Position numbers and translations under genes: made by a program
Notes under the pieces: model-generated
What the model was told of the DNA's origin: nothing
Seen by the model: only the letters and a program-made list of their open reading frames with translations
The model's database searches: none
Shown here: piece by piece, positions 52,465 through 61,375 of the stretch
How positions within the stretch are numbered: position 1 is the first letter of the stretch
Layout: each line of letters begins with the position of its first letter
DNA from: Scatolibacter rhodanostii
GTDB taxonomy: Bacteria > Bacillota > Clostridia > Oscillospirales > Acutalibacteraceae
Assembly (NCBI RefSeq): GCF_900197595.1
Contig: NZ_FZLO01000002.1
Coordinates: forward strand, 372,001 to 436,000
Direction: 5' to 3'
Length of the DNA: 64,000 nt

Positions 52465-53976
52465 TTATTTAGACGCTATAAAAGCATCAACTTGTGTTTG
52501 TGCTTCAGTCACAATCTCATCAAAACCAGCATCGCGCATTTCTGCCATCATAGCAGGAATGGATTCTTCTGGATTTGTTGTGCCAGTCAGAACTTCGCCT
52601 TTATAACGCTCATAGATAGAAACACAGTTAGCAAGCTGATCGCTGACTTTTGTTGTATCAAATGTGAAACCAACCAAAACAGAAGGAGTTGCTTTTTCGT
52701 TCAGTGTTTTCACTTCATCCCACTGGTTAAAGTCTACGTCATCTGTCTGTGTAACGGTGAAGAAGCTGGCTTGTGTATAACCAGCCATTGACCAGTCTGT
52801 TTTATTGCGGTGAACTTTGTTGTCAGCTGTATAATCCCAGTCGTCGCCTTCCAATCCATAATAGAAGCTGTCACGTACATAGGAATCTGTGTTGATCAAC
52901 TGTAAGAATTCCAAAGCCTTTTCAGGATTCTCGCAGTTAGCAGAAATTGCATTCAAAGAACCACGAACTGTGTCGTTAGAAATAACGCCTTCGCCGATTT
53001 GATAAGCTTCTGCTTCAACGCCCATGTTCGGTCCCCAAGTTGTTTTGGCAGCGCCTGACCAACCTTGAGCAATTTGAACGGCTTTATAAGAAGCATCTTC
53101 TGGCAAAGTTGCTGCGTCAGAATTGATGATGCCTGACTGATACCACTGGTGAAGTGTGGTAAGGTCTTTCATGATATCGTCCTGCTCAAAAACAGGAACA
53201 ACCTTTGTAGAAGCATCATCATAGCGAACACCAATTGCTGGCAGGCCGCTGCTCATGTTGTCATACTCATAATAAACCCATGTTGCACCCGATTTGAAAA
53301 TTGGGAAAGCAGGTTTGGAGATTTTATCTGTAATCTTTTGAAGCGGTTCTGTCATCGCGTCCAAAGTATTGATAGAAGCTGTATCAATTCCTACTGAAGC
53401 AGCCAGTTCTTTGTCCCAAACAATAAAGTTAGTTTGTGAACTGTCTTTATAAGTGGGAACACCGTAGATTTTGCCATCTACACGGCAAGCATCCCAATAG
53501 TTAGCAGGAATAGAACTGTAAAGTTCTGGCGATGCTGTCTCTACAATATCAGTGAGATCAGCAAAAGCATTTGTCTTTACATCACTGGTGTAGGTATCAC
53601 CATTGGTAAACAGAATGTCATAGTCACCGCCGGTTTTAACGATAACGCTTCTTCTGTTGCTCCAATCGCCCCAGCTTACTACTTCCAAATCGATGTTAAC
53701 ACCAATTTTTTCGCCCATATAGCTGTTTACCTTTTCAGCCCAAGCTTCATAGTTGCTTGGCATACCGTTACCAACCATAGCCCATTTCAATGTTACTACA
53801 TCACCAGATGCAGCATCATCAGTTTTTGAACTTGTTTCTTCGGTTTTGCTGCTATCTCCTGAAACAGGAGCTTTTGAAGCATCACTTGCAGGTTTGTCTT
53901 TTCCGCCGCATGCTGCTAAAGCGAAAACCATAACCATGCTAAGAAGCAGTGCAACGATCTTACTTGTCTTTTTCAT
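52465..53976 (-). CDS. Substrate-binding lipoprotein of an oligosaccharide ABC importer (second set)
   Basis: The 503-residue protein has lipobox LAAC in VMVFALAACGGKDK, a Ser/Thr/Asp-rich linker and a large family-1 solute-binding domain. The start at 53976 (MKKTSK) uses GAAGGAG; the in-frame ATG at 53991 lies inside that ribosome site. Genes for two permeases precede it and GH130/GH38 follow on the same strand, so the whole set is probably one operon. Confidence 0.92.
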   Translation of the reverse strand: MKKTSKIVALLLSMVMVFALAACGGKDKPASDASKAPVSGDSSKTEETSSKTDDAASGDVVTLKWAMVGNGMPSNYEAWAEKVNSYMGEKIGVNIDLEVVSWGDWSNRRSVIVKTGGDYDILFTNGDTYTSDVKTNAFADLTDIVETASPELYSSIPANYWDACRVDGKIYGVPTYKDSSQTNFIVWDKELAASVGIDTASINTLDAMTEPLQKITDKISKPAFPIFKSGATWVYYEYDNMSSGLPAIGVRYDDASTKVVPVFEQDDIMKDLTTLHQWYQSGIINSDAATLPEDASYKAVQIAQGWSGAAKTTWGPNMGVEAEAYQIGEGVISNDTVRGSLNAISANCENPEKALEFLQLINTDSYVRDSFYYGLEGDDWDYTADNKVHRNKTDWSMAGYTQASFFTVTQTDDVDFNQWDEVKTLNEKATPSVLVGFTFDTTKVSDQLANCVSIYERYKGEVLTGTTNPEESIPAMMAEMRDAGFDEIVTEAQTQVDAFIASK

Positions 53977-54007
53977 ATCTTTCTCCTTCATTGAAAATAT
54001 TTTATCG

Positions 54008-54940
54008 TTATCCTTTCACTGCACCTATCGTTAAACCAGAAATAAAATACTTCTGGAAGAACGGATAAACACATGCTATAGGAAGGACAATCACCATGGC
54101 GATAGCCATTCGAACTGATTCGGATGGCATGCTATTTTTATACTGTTGCAAGCTCAGTCCTGCTGAAGGGTTTTTAGCGATAAATTCCAAATTCTTCATC
54201 ATGTTATTTAGCAGTGCCTGCAAAGAAATTAATTTGGCGTTTGATATATACAAAGAGGATTGGAACCAGTCATTCCAATAACTAAAGGTTAAGAACAATG
54301 CTATTGTTGCAAAAACCGGTTTAGATATTGGCACAACAATGCGGACAAATATGCTCAATTGGCTGGCTCCGTCAATTTTAGCCGATTCTACTATAGAATC
54401 TGGTATGGTGGTTCGGAAAAAAGTTTTACAAATAATAATATTAAAACTAGAAACAGCAAGCGGTAAAATTAAAGACCAAATTGTGTCATTCAGTCCTAAG
54501 ATATTATTGACTACCACATAGTTCGCCACCATTCCGCCGTTAAAAATCATCGGAATGAACACAATCCATGTATAAAAACCTTTTAAACGGAATTGCTGGC
54601 GAGAAAGTACATATCCCATGGATGTTGTCAGCAAAACACCTATTGCGGTTCCTAAAACAGTGACAAGGACTGAAACAAATAAAGACCTGAAAATCATGCC
54701 TCTCTCGTGCCACAAAAATTGGTACGCCGAAGAGGAAAACTCGTTGGGCCAAAGTTGGTAGCCAAACTGTGCAATAGATTGCTCAGAGGAAAGAGAAATC
54801 ATCAGCACAAAAAACACAGGAAACAACGATACAAATGACAGTATAATAAATACAAGGTTAAACAGTCGGTTTGTGGCCGGTTTAATCGCATTCAGCTTAA
54901 GCTCGTCAGAATCATTTTTCTTTGTAGTAACTTTTGACAT
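54008..54940 (-). CDS. ABC importer permease, LplC type (second set)
   Basis: The 310-residue permease has six helices, the EAA loop PDSIVESAKIDGASQLSIFVRIVVPISKPVFATIAL and the C-terminus FFQKYFISGLTIGAVKG, closely parallel to the first-set permease at 45945-46832. It is 17 bp downstream of the second LplB-type gene. Confidence 0.92.
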   Translation of the reverse strand: MSKVTTKKNDSDELKLNAIKPATNRLFNLVFIILSFVSLFPVFFVLMISLSSEQSIAQFGYQLWPNEFSSSAYQFLWHERGMIFRSLFVSVLVTVLGTAIGVLLTTSMGYVLSRQQFRLKGFYTWIVFIPMIFNGGMVANYVVVNNILGLNDTIWSLILPLAVSSFNIIICKTFFRTTIPDSIVESAKIDGASQLSIFVRIVVPISKPVFATIALFLTFSYWNDWFQSSLYISNAKLISLQALLNNMMKNLEFIAKNPSAGLSLQQYKNSMPSESVRMAIAMVIVLPIACVYPFFQKYFISGLTIGAVKG

Positions 54941-54957
54941 AATACTCTCTCCTTTCG

Positions 54958-55929
54958 CTAAATAATAGCACTTTCTTCATCAATTTTAGATACAATGAAG
55001 TTGGCTGCCAGAACGGTGACACAGCAGGCAATGGATTGGAACAAGCTTGCAGCGGCTGTTTTGCCAATACTAACATTACTTTGAAGAGCCATGTAAATGT
55101 AAGTATCAAATGTACTTGCCACATTTGTTAACGAATTGGGAACCCCTTGTGTTACCTGATAGAACAGGCCAAAATCAGAATAGAAAATGCGTCCAACATT
55201 CAAAATAAACATCATAATGACAACTGATTTGATAGATGGCAAGGTGATATACTTTACTTGCTGCCACTTATTGGCACCATCTAGCATGGCTGCTTCATAA
55301 AGGCTACCGTCAATACCTGTAATGCTGGCTAAATAAACCACCATGCTATATCCCATGGTTTTCCACACTTGCATAATTATCAATATAAATGGCCAATACT
55401 GAGGCTGAGAATACCATAGAATCCTTTCGCCGCCAAAAGCTTTGATAATTGCATTGGCTAGGCCTTTATCTGGATTCAGAAAGGCAAACACGAAATAACT
55501 AACTACAACCCATGACATGAAATGAGGAAAAAACATCATCGTTTGATAGGCTTTAGATATAAATTTATTATGGAGCTGATTAATCATTACTGCGAAAGTA
55601 ACAGGAATGATAATTCCCAAGAGAATAAAAACGATATTATATAACAACGTATTTCTTAGAAGCATTCCAAAGGTATTACTCTTCAAAAAAAAGTTGAAGT
55701 TTGAAAAGCCCACCCAATCACTATTTATCAAGCTGTAAAGAAAGCCTCTTCCAGGTGTCAATTTATAATCTTTAAAAGCGATGATTAACCCAAACATAGG
55801 TAAAAAGCTGAAAATCGCAAACCAAATAAAGGTAGGCAACCCCAACAAAGACAATTCTGTATCGTCTCTCGACCACTTTCGATGTTTTTTCGGCACTGCG
55901 ACAGCCGAAAAGTTCTTTCGATTTTTCAT
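54958..55929 (-). CDS. ABC importer permease, LplB type (second set)
   Basis: The 323-residue permease has six helices with FGLIIAFKDYKLTPGRGFLYSLINSDWVGFSNFNFFL and the EAA loop in DGSLYEAAMLDGANKWQQVKYITLPSIKSVV. AGAGGAGG precedes the ATG. It opens the operon permease-permease-lipoprotein-GH130-GH38. It is paralogous to the gene at 46852-47766, so the locus holds two related but distinct importers. Confidence 0.92.
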   Translation of the reverse strand: MKNRKNFSAVAVPKKHRKWSRDDTELSLLGLPTFIWFAIFSFLPMFGLIIAFKDYKLTPGRGFLYSLINSDWVGFSNFNFFLKSNTFGMLLRNTLLYNIVFILLGIIIPVTFAVMINQLHNKFISKAYQTMMFFPHFMSWVVVSYFVFAFLNPDKGLANAIIKAFGGERILWYSQPQYWPFILIIMQVWKTMGYSMVVYLASITGIDGSLYEAAMLDGANKWQQVKYITLPSIKSVVIMMFILNVGRIFYSDFGLFYQVTQGVPNSLTNVASTFDTYIYMALQSNVSIGKTAAASLFQSIACCVTVLAANFIVSKIDEESAII

Positions 55930-56199
55930 TATTTCCTCCTCTCAGTGCTGAAAGCCACGTTTAGTTAACGAATAGTTAACCAAACTCTCTTAAGTTGATT
56001 CTTTTTATTAACTTAAATATTAACCTAAGTTTTTTGATTAGTCAATTGTGAAATTTAACTAAATGCACAATATTTTTTTGGATTATAAAGCAGTTTTCGC
56101 TTAAATTCTGCCTTTACTTTTCAATTTATTTTTTATAATTTGTTTAGTATAGTCAAATTTCAACTGAAAATATCTATATTAACAACAATTAACAATTCC
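55930..56199. promoter_or_regulatory. Divergent regulatory region with phased TTAAC repeats
   Basis: Upstream of the second importer operon are AGTTAAC at 55963-55969 and 55974-55980 (11-bp step), then ATTAAC at 56007-56012 and 56019-56024 (12-bp step). Helically phased direct repeats like these suggest a regulator binding site on the importer promoter. The remaining DNA to 56199 is AT-rich without genes. Confidence 0.45.
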
Positions 56200-56256
56200 T
56201 TGATTTTTTGAATTTTGTTGCGTATAATAGACTTAATTTAAAGCAAACGTTATCAT
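56200..56256 (+). promoter_or_regulatory. Promoter and cre/LacI-type operator of the LacI-family gene
   Basis: The -35 box TTGATT (56200-56205) and -10 box TATAAT (56223-56228) are 17 bp apart. Downstream, AAGCAAACGTTATCAT (56241-56256) matches 15 of 16 positions of the cre consensus WTGNAANCGNWNNCAW and is equally a LacI-family operator. Its place after the -10 suits catabolite repression or autorepression. Confidence 0.65.
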
Positions 56257-56286
56257 TATTTTATAAGGTACGGTGAAACTTTCATT

Positions 56287-57306
56287 ATGAAAAAACCTAC
56301 TATGCAGGACATTGCTAACGAACTTTCCACTTCGCGCATTACTGTTTGGAAAGCTCTGAATAACAGGCCCGGTGTTTCTAGCAAGCTACGGCATGAAATT
56401 CTAACAAGAGCAAAAGAACTTGGTTATCTCTCTGAAGAAACTGAGTTACCTTTAGCAAACACAGTGGCTTCACGTACTATTGCCGCTGTTGTCTCCCGTC
56501 CTGAATCATCGGTTTTTTGGATGGAAATTATTCACGAACTCGCCAAAACGCTTTCAGAACAAGGCATTAATTTGATGTATACCTATCTGCCCACCTCCTA
56601 CAAACCCGGCTATGCTTTGCCGTCTGTTTTAACTGATGGTTCTGTTTCTGGCATGATTGTGCTAAACATTTATGCCAAACAACTGTTGGAGAAGCTTGCC
56701 GCATTGCCGCTTCCCAAAGTTTTTCTTGATACGGTACCTGACTTGCCCTTTGCAAAATTAAATGGCAATTTGGTGATACTAGAAGGCCGTTGCCTTGTCA
56801 AAGAAATTACTTCTCGTTTGCTGGAATCTGGCCGAGGCAGACTTGGCTTTATTGGTGACGTTGATTATGCTCAAACCAACACAGACCGTTTTCAAGGCTT
56901 TTTAGACGCTTTTGAAGAAAAATCTCTTTCTCCCGACCTCTCTCTCAGCCTGCTTGGTCCTTTTGGTTTTCGTACCCATTATGAAGAAATTTGTCGATTC
57001 ATTTGTAATTTGGATTCTTTACCAGAAGCATTTGTCTGTGCCAGTGACTATATTGCTGATTTTGTACAGCTCTGTTTCAATGAGTATAATCTTAACCCAC
57101 AGGGAAAAATTATTTTGACTGGCTTTGATAATAACACAGAGTATGCCAATGTGGCTGGTCGTCTTACTACTGTAGATGTACAAACTAAGAGCCTTGGTGC
57201 ACGGTTGGCTAATCATATTCTCTTTAAAATAGATTATCCAGCCTCTTCTCCCGAGCTTTCTTATATTTCTTCTGATATTCTTTACCGCGGGATTTTATTA
57301 AATTAA
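56287..57306 (+). CDS. LacI-family transcription regulator
   Basis: The 339-residue regulator has an N-terminal LacI HTH (PTMQDIANELSTSRITVWKALNNRPGVSSKLRHEILTRAKELGYL) and a periplasmic-binding-protein-like sensor (TIAAVVSRPESSVFWMEIIHELAKTLSEQGINLMYT; ILTGFDNNTEYANVAGRLTTVDVQTKSLGARLANHIL). It is divergent from the second importer operon, which it probably controls. A ligand from the mannoside pathway is inferred. Confidence 0.93.
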   Translation: MKKPTMQDIANELSTSRITVWKALNNRPGVSSKLRHEILTRAKELGYLSEETELPLANTVASRTIAAVVSRPESSVFWMEIIHELAKTLSEQGINLMYTYLPTSYKPGYALPSVLTDGSVSGMIVLNIYAKQLLEKLAALPLPKVFLDTVPDLPFAKLNGNLVILEGRCLVKEITSRLLESGRGRLGFIGDVDYAQTNTDRFQGFLDAFEEKSLSPDLSLSLLGPFGFRTHYEEICRFICNLDSLPEAFVCASDYIADFVQLCFNEYNLNPQGKIILTGFDNNTEYANVAGRLTTVDVQTKSLGARLANHILFKIDYPASSPELSYISSDILYRGILLN

Positions 57307-57335
57307 ACCGTTCTCTTTTATTTATACACACATAA

Positions 57336-57382
57336 AAAGAATCTATTTTTCCTAACTGCTGTTAGTGAACGATAGATTCTTT
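57336..57382. terminator. Bidirectional terminator between LacI and ArsR-type genes
   Basis: AAAGAATCTAT (57336-57346) pairs with ATAGATTCTTT (57372-57382). T-rich tracts follow on each strand, fitting the convergent gene pair. Confidence 0.7.
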
Positions 57383-57440
57383 ATTTTTCCTGAATTCTAT
57401 TTTACGCATTGCTTAGTGTTCTCTTATTCATCTCTCAATA

Positions 57441-58388
57441 CTATCTAGCATCCTCCCGATAACGAATGCACATTTTAATTCCTTGTGGATAATCGCCGAA
57501 ATCTTCTCCAAAAATATTCAGGCCACCTACATACTTCGCATCTTCTTTGACACCAATGCGCATCGTTACTGAGCGTTTCCCTTTTAAAGAAAGCTTCTTG
57601 GCTGTTATATCCGAAACCTTTTCTCCGTTTACAAAACTACCTTGTGCGTTAACCATCCACTCGGTCAAAACGCCGTATTGTGTAGCACCAAACTTCCATT
57701 GTTGCGGGGTTAATTCTCCTCTTCGATCTCCAAAGTCAGCCGGTGAAGCCCAAGAGCCGATTTCTTTTCCCTCAATCCACATAGTAATGTCTGATTTCCA
57801 TAGATTGTTAAATCCTGGGGCTTCTGAACAAATCTCCATTGTAAAAGCAATTGACTCAGGCTCTAATTCTATCGACTGATAAATAGGAATGATATACTCT
57901 ACAAAACCTTTTCTAAACCAAATCAAACTTGCATTAATGCGAGAAGGATGCAGAAAATAATAAGGGTCGTCACAATGTGTGTCGCCTACCATACTCTCGA
58001 GATTGTTTTTACAGACAAAACCACAAGAGGGGTGCACTTCAAAATGCTGGTAGTTACCAATGGGAACAGCAATTTCAAATTTTTTGCTATTGGGCGGAAT
58101 GGTCACACCATGTGTTAGCATAATGAGAACATCTTGATACACTAAACTACATAGCTTTTGAGAACCATTTTTGGCCGGCCGAAGTTCAGTCATGATAAGC
58201 CCTGCTTCTTCTAAAATTTTCACATTGACTGACACCGTAGAAACCGGTGTATGTAGCGCCTTAGCGATGTCAACACAACTCAAGCTTCCGCTTTGCAATA
58301 GGTTAACCATTTGCAAACGCAAGGGAGTAGAAAGCGCATGACAAACTTTTGCCAGCACCACTGGGTCTTGTATAGACAGCCTTAACAT
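57441..58388 (-). CDS. ArsR-type regulator with a large C-terminal ligand domain
   Basis: The 315-residue protein has an N-terminal ArsR-like winged HTH (about 8-85: VCHALSTPLRLQMVNLLQSGSLSCVDIAKALHTPVSTVSVNVKILEEAGLI). A ~220-residue beta-rich C-terminal region follows that lacks the metal Cys of classic ArsR (WMVNAQGSFVNGEKVSDITAKKLSLKGKRSVTMRIGV). This layout matches COG4189-type predicted regulators near sugar genes. The start at 58388 (MLRLSIQD) follows GGAGGGGAAAAGAA. A sugar-sensing role is inference. Confidence 0.85.
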   Translation of the reverse strand: MLRLSIQDPVVLAKVCHALSTPLRLQMVNLLQSGSLSCVDIAKALHTPVSTVSVNVKILEEAGLIMTELRPAKNGSQKLCSLVYQDVLIMLTHGVTIPPNSKKFEIAVPIGNYQHFEVHPSCGFVCKNNLESMVGDTHCDDPYYFLHPSRINASLIWFRKGFVEYIIPIYQSIELEPESIAFTMEICSEAPGFNNLWKSDITMWIEGKEIGSWASPADFGDRRGELTPQQWKFGATQYGVLTEWMVNAQGSFVNGEKVSDITAKKLSLKGKRSVTMRIGVKEDAKYVGGLNIFGEDFGDYPQGIKMCIRYREDAR

Positions 58389-58534
58389 TTCTTTTCCCCT
58401 CCCTCTCCTCATAAAATAGATTTAACAAATAGCGACACCGCAAGAGAGCAAATTTCCTCTCCAATTAGAAATTTTGCTCTCTTCTTTGTATATTTGCACT
58501 TACCAATCGCCTTTATTATTCTATAACTTGTATG

Positions 58535-58711
58535 TTACCCAATCACTGAATACATCATATTTTCCCAATGGAGTTTTGTGCCGACATCTACATCATCAGG
58601 CAAAAGGGCAACCGCAATCATCATAGGTTCTCCCGCATCATAAATATCTGTGCGCCGGAGAAATGCATAGTCCCCATTCATATCTTCCACAACGTATTCA
58701 TAAGGCCCCAT
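58535..58711 (-). CDS. Small DUF3006-like protein
   Basis: The 58-residue protein reads MGPYEYVVEDMNGDYAFLRRTDIYDAGEPMMIAVALLPDDVDVGTKLHWENMMY. The order VVEDMNGDYAFL...LLPDDVDVGTKL resembles DUF3006-type small beta proteins. AAAGGAA lies upstream of 58711; a longer in-frame start at 58789 is not supported. Function unknown. Confidence 0.6.
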   Translation of the reverse strand: MGPYEYVVEDMNGDYAFLRRTDIYDAGEPMMIAVALLPDDVDVGTKLHWENMMYSVIG

Positions 58712-58845
58712 TTTAGCTATTCCTTTCTTACTGTTAATACGAACAAAAAAAACAAGCTCTCGATAGAACAACTCAAGTAACTTAATCAATAATGTAACCG
58801 TACTTAATCTAGCTGAATCAAGCAGAAAATCTCTTAGGATTATCC

Positions 58846-59118
58846 TTAATCTAACAAATCCTGTTCTTCTTCATGCTTGGCGAACCAACTGACAGCATAA
58901 GAACAAGTTGCTTTTGCTTTTTTGCCTTGTTGCCGAATTGTCTTGACTGCCTCTTGCAAAAGTCTGCCTGCCACGCCTTGACCCCGTAGAGAATCGTCTA
59001 CAAAAGTGTGATTAATATCCACCACTTCGTCTGTTACATTGGGAAAATCAACTTCAGCTATTACGTCTCCATTTTCTGACTCCGCATAGATACGATTGCT
59101 CTCATAAATAAAGTCCAT
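58846..59118 (-). CDS. Small GNAT-type N-acetyltransferase (YjdJ-like)
   Basis: The 90-residue protein has the short GCN5-like pattern: GDVIAEVDFPNVTDEVVDINHTFVDDSLRGQGVAGRLLQEAVKTIRQQGKKAKATCSYAVSWFAKH, with the acyl-CoA loop RGQGVAGRL. Proteins of this compact class have an unknown acceptor. It is 17 bp downstream of the cysteine desulfurase and probably co-transcribed. Confidence 0.88.
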   Translation of the reverse strand: MDFIYESNRIYAESENGDVIAEVDFPNVTDEVVDINHTFVDDSLRGQGVAGRLLQEAVKTIRQQGKKAKATCSYAVSWFAKHEEEQDLLD

Positions 59119-59135
59119 TTTTATTTTCCTTTCTC

Positions 59136-60266
59136 TTAAGCATGATGAAGCGTATGAATGCCCTCTTTTAAGGCTGCAGTCAGGACCTCTACATCTTCTT
59201 TTGTATTAAATCGTGAAAAACTCACTCGAATTGAGCTATCCACTTCTTGTTTATCTAAGCCTAATGCCGCCAACACATGGCTAGGCTTGCCTTTTCCACA
59301 AGCAGAACCTGAAGACACGTAAATATCTTCAGCCGACAAAAAATGGAGCATGGTTTCAGAACGAATACGTCCGGCAGAAAAATTCAATATATATGGCAGC
59401 GCCGTTTCGGCAGAGTGAATTTGAATCTCGGGTATCGCCGACAAGTTTTTTCGCAACGCAGCGTTCAATTCTGCCACCCACGCAAGATTTTTTTGTATGT
59501 CTTCTCCTTGCTGAACAGCCTCTGCCAAAGCGCCAATCAAAGGCAAGCTTTCTGTCCCTGAGCGAATCTTTTTCTCTTGCCCACCACCAAAATGGGTTGG
59601 TAAAATCCTTGCTTTTTTGGCTACATATAAAGCCCCTACCCCTTTAGGTGCATGAATCTTATGTCCGCTTAGAGACAATAAGTCTACCCCCAGTCGGGTG
59701 ACGGAAATTGGCATTTTCAAATAAGCCTGCACAGCATCAGTATGCAAAAGGGCAGTCAGTTTTTTTCGGCGAATAATATCGGCCGCTGCTTTGACAGGTT
59801 GTACACTGCCCGTTTCATTATTCACCAACATCATACTGACTAAAATTGTATTGCCATCAATGGCTTGTTGCAATTCTTCCGTAGAAATTGTTCCATCTGG
59901 CTTTAATTTGAGATAAATTACTTCAAAGCCTTGTTTTTCCAACTCTTTCATCGGCTCTAAAACTGAAGGATGTTCTATTTTCGTGGTAACAATTCGGTTT
60001 CCCCGTCTTTTTTGTGCTTGCACTGCTCCAAAAATGGCCAAATTATTACTTTCTGTACCGCCAGATGTAAAATAAATTTCTCCTGCATCGGCTCCCAAGC
60101 TTTTGGCAATTGTTTCACGAGCATTGTCTAGCTCACATTTTGCCCTAAAACCTCTTGTATGCAGAGACGATGGATTTCCATACTCTTCTGTCATTAAAAA
60201 CAAAGCTTTTTGTGCGGATGACTCCAATACTTTTGTTGTGGCACTATTATCTAGATAATGTTCCAT
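59136..60266 (-). CDS. Cysteine desulfurase (NifS/IscS family)
   Basis: The 376-residue PLP enzyme moves sulfur from cysteine to acceptors for Fe-S clusters or tRNA thiolation. Visible motifs are YLDNSATTKV, FTSGGTESNNLAI, the PLP Lys in LLSLSGHKIHAPKG, and the catalytic Cys in YVSSGSACGKGKPSHVL. Full length. No scaffold (IscU) or ThiI gene follows, so the acceptor is not known. ATG start. Confidence 0.95.
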   Translation of the reverse strand: MEHYLDNSATTKVLESSAQKALFLMTEEYGNPSSLHTRGFRAKCELDNARETIAKSLGADAGEIYFTSGGTESNNLAIFGAVQAQKRRGNRIVTTKIEHPSVLEPMKELEKQGFEVIYLKLKPDGTISTEELQQAIDGNTILVSMMLVNNETGSVQPVKAAADIIRRKKLTALLHTDAVQAYLKMPISVTRLGVDLLSLSGHKIHAPKGVGALYVAKKARILPTHFGGGQEKKIRSGTESLPLIGALAEAVQQGEDIQKNLAWVAELNAALRKNLSAIPEIQIHSAETALPYILNFSAGRIRSETMLHFLSAEDIYVSSGSACGKGKPSHVLAALGLDKQEVDSSIRVSFSRFNTKEDVEVLTAALKEGIHTLHHA

Positions 60267-60318
60267 GCTTGCCTTTCTAAATGCGCTGACACTGACAATT
60301 TATATTTATCACATATCA

Positions 60319-61293
60319 TTATTTTACTGATTCTCGATATCCTTCTTTGCGGTTCACTAAATTAATGAGTTCTTTTCCCTGGTAATAACGCGCCAAGTTC
60401 TCAGTTAAAATACGGATGACACGCTCGTGTGTTTCTGGCAGATAATAAAAACCTGAAATATGTGGCGTGACAACGGCATTTGGTAATTTCCATAGTCTAT
60501 GATCAGCCGGAAGAGGTTCAGGTTCTACTACATCCAGACCAACACCCCAAAGTTTGCCGCTTTCTAACGCATCACACATTGCCTCTGTATCGACCACAAT
60601 TCCTCGGCCTACGTTAAGAATAATTGAGCCGTCTTTCATCTTTTCGATTTTTTCCCGGGAAATCATATTTCTCGTCTTCTCTGTACCCGGCAAACTGATT
60701 GCCACCACATCTGCTCTGGCTAAAACAGCATCAAGTTCTTCCGGTGTGCAAAGTTCATCAATATATTCTGGTTTCTCGTGCTTCACGCGACGCATACCAA
60801 TGACGTAAGCCCCTAAAGCTTTGCAGCGTTTAGCAAATTCACTACCAATATCGCCCATGCCTAGTACCAAAATAGTAGAGCCGTAAACAGATTTAACTTC
60901 ACCCTTAGCTTTCCATAGCATTTCATGCTGTGCATCACGATAGAGATGCAGCTTTTTTTGAAGCTCCATCAACATGGCCAACATATGCTCGGAAATTGCC
61001 AGTCCATATGCCCCTGTCGCATTGCTCAAAATGGTATTTTCGTGCAGTCTTCCCGGTACAATATAACCCTCGATACCCGCACTGTTAGTCTGTGCCCACT
61101 CTATAGAAGAATCACCGTGCAACAAATTAGGGTTGACATTTCCCAATAGAATTTCAGCCCAGTCCACATCCTCTTGTGTTGTTTCTTGCATTTTAACATA
61201 GCGAAATTCATAGGTAGGTGCTGCTGCTTCTATCTTTTTGAGATGATGTTCTTTGAGAGGTACTGTTACCAACACTTTTTTAGTTTTGTTCAT
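60319..61293 (-). CDS. D-2-hydroxyacid dehydrogenase family protein
   Basis: The 324-residue NAD(P)-dependent enzyme has the Rossmann motif in LVLGMGDIGSEFAKRCKALGA, and catalytic Arg, Glu and His in ILNVGRGIVVDTEA, LDVVEPEPLP and VTPHISGFYYLPETHERV. ATG at 61293 (MNKTKK) is preferred over TTG 12 bp upstream because that TTG touches the AAGGG site. It lies between nadE and the cysteine desulfurase. The substrate is not determined. Confidence 0.92.
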   Translation of the reverse strand: MNKTKKVLVTVPLKEHHLKKIEAAAPTYEFRYVKMQETTQEDVDWAEILLGNVNPNLLHGDSSIEWAQTNSAGIEGYIVPGRLHENTILSNATGAYGLAISEHMLAMLMELQKKLHLYRDAQHEMLWKAKGEVKSVYGSTILVLGMGDIGSEFAKRCKALGAYVIGMRRVKHEKPEYIDELCTPEELDAVLARADVVAISLPGTEKTRNMISREKIEKMKDGSIILNVGRGIVVDTEAMCDALESGKLWGVGLDVVEPEPLPADHRLWKLPNAVVTPHISGFYYLPETHERVIRILTENLARYYQGKELINLVNRKEGYRESVK

Positions 61294-61375
61294 TTTAAAC
61301 GCCAACCCTTCCCGGCTTATGCCTACACATAAGTCCTCAACCTATTGCTTGTTTCTGCTTCGTTTGTATTTATAT

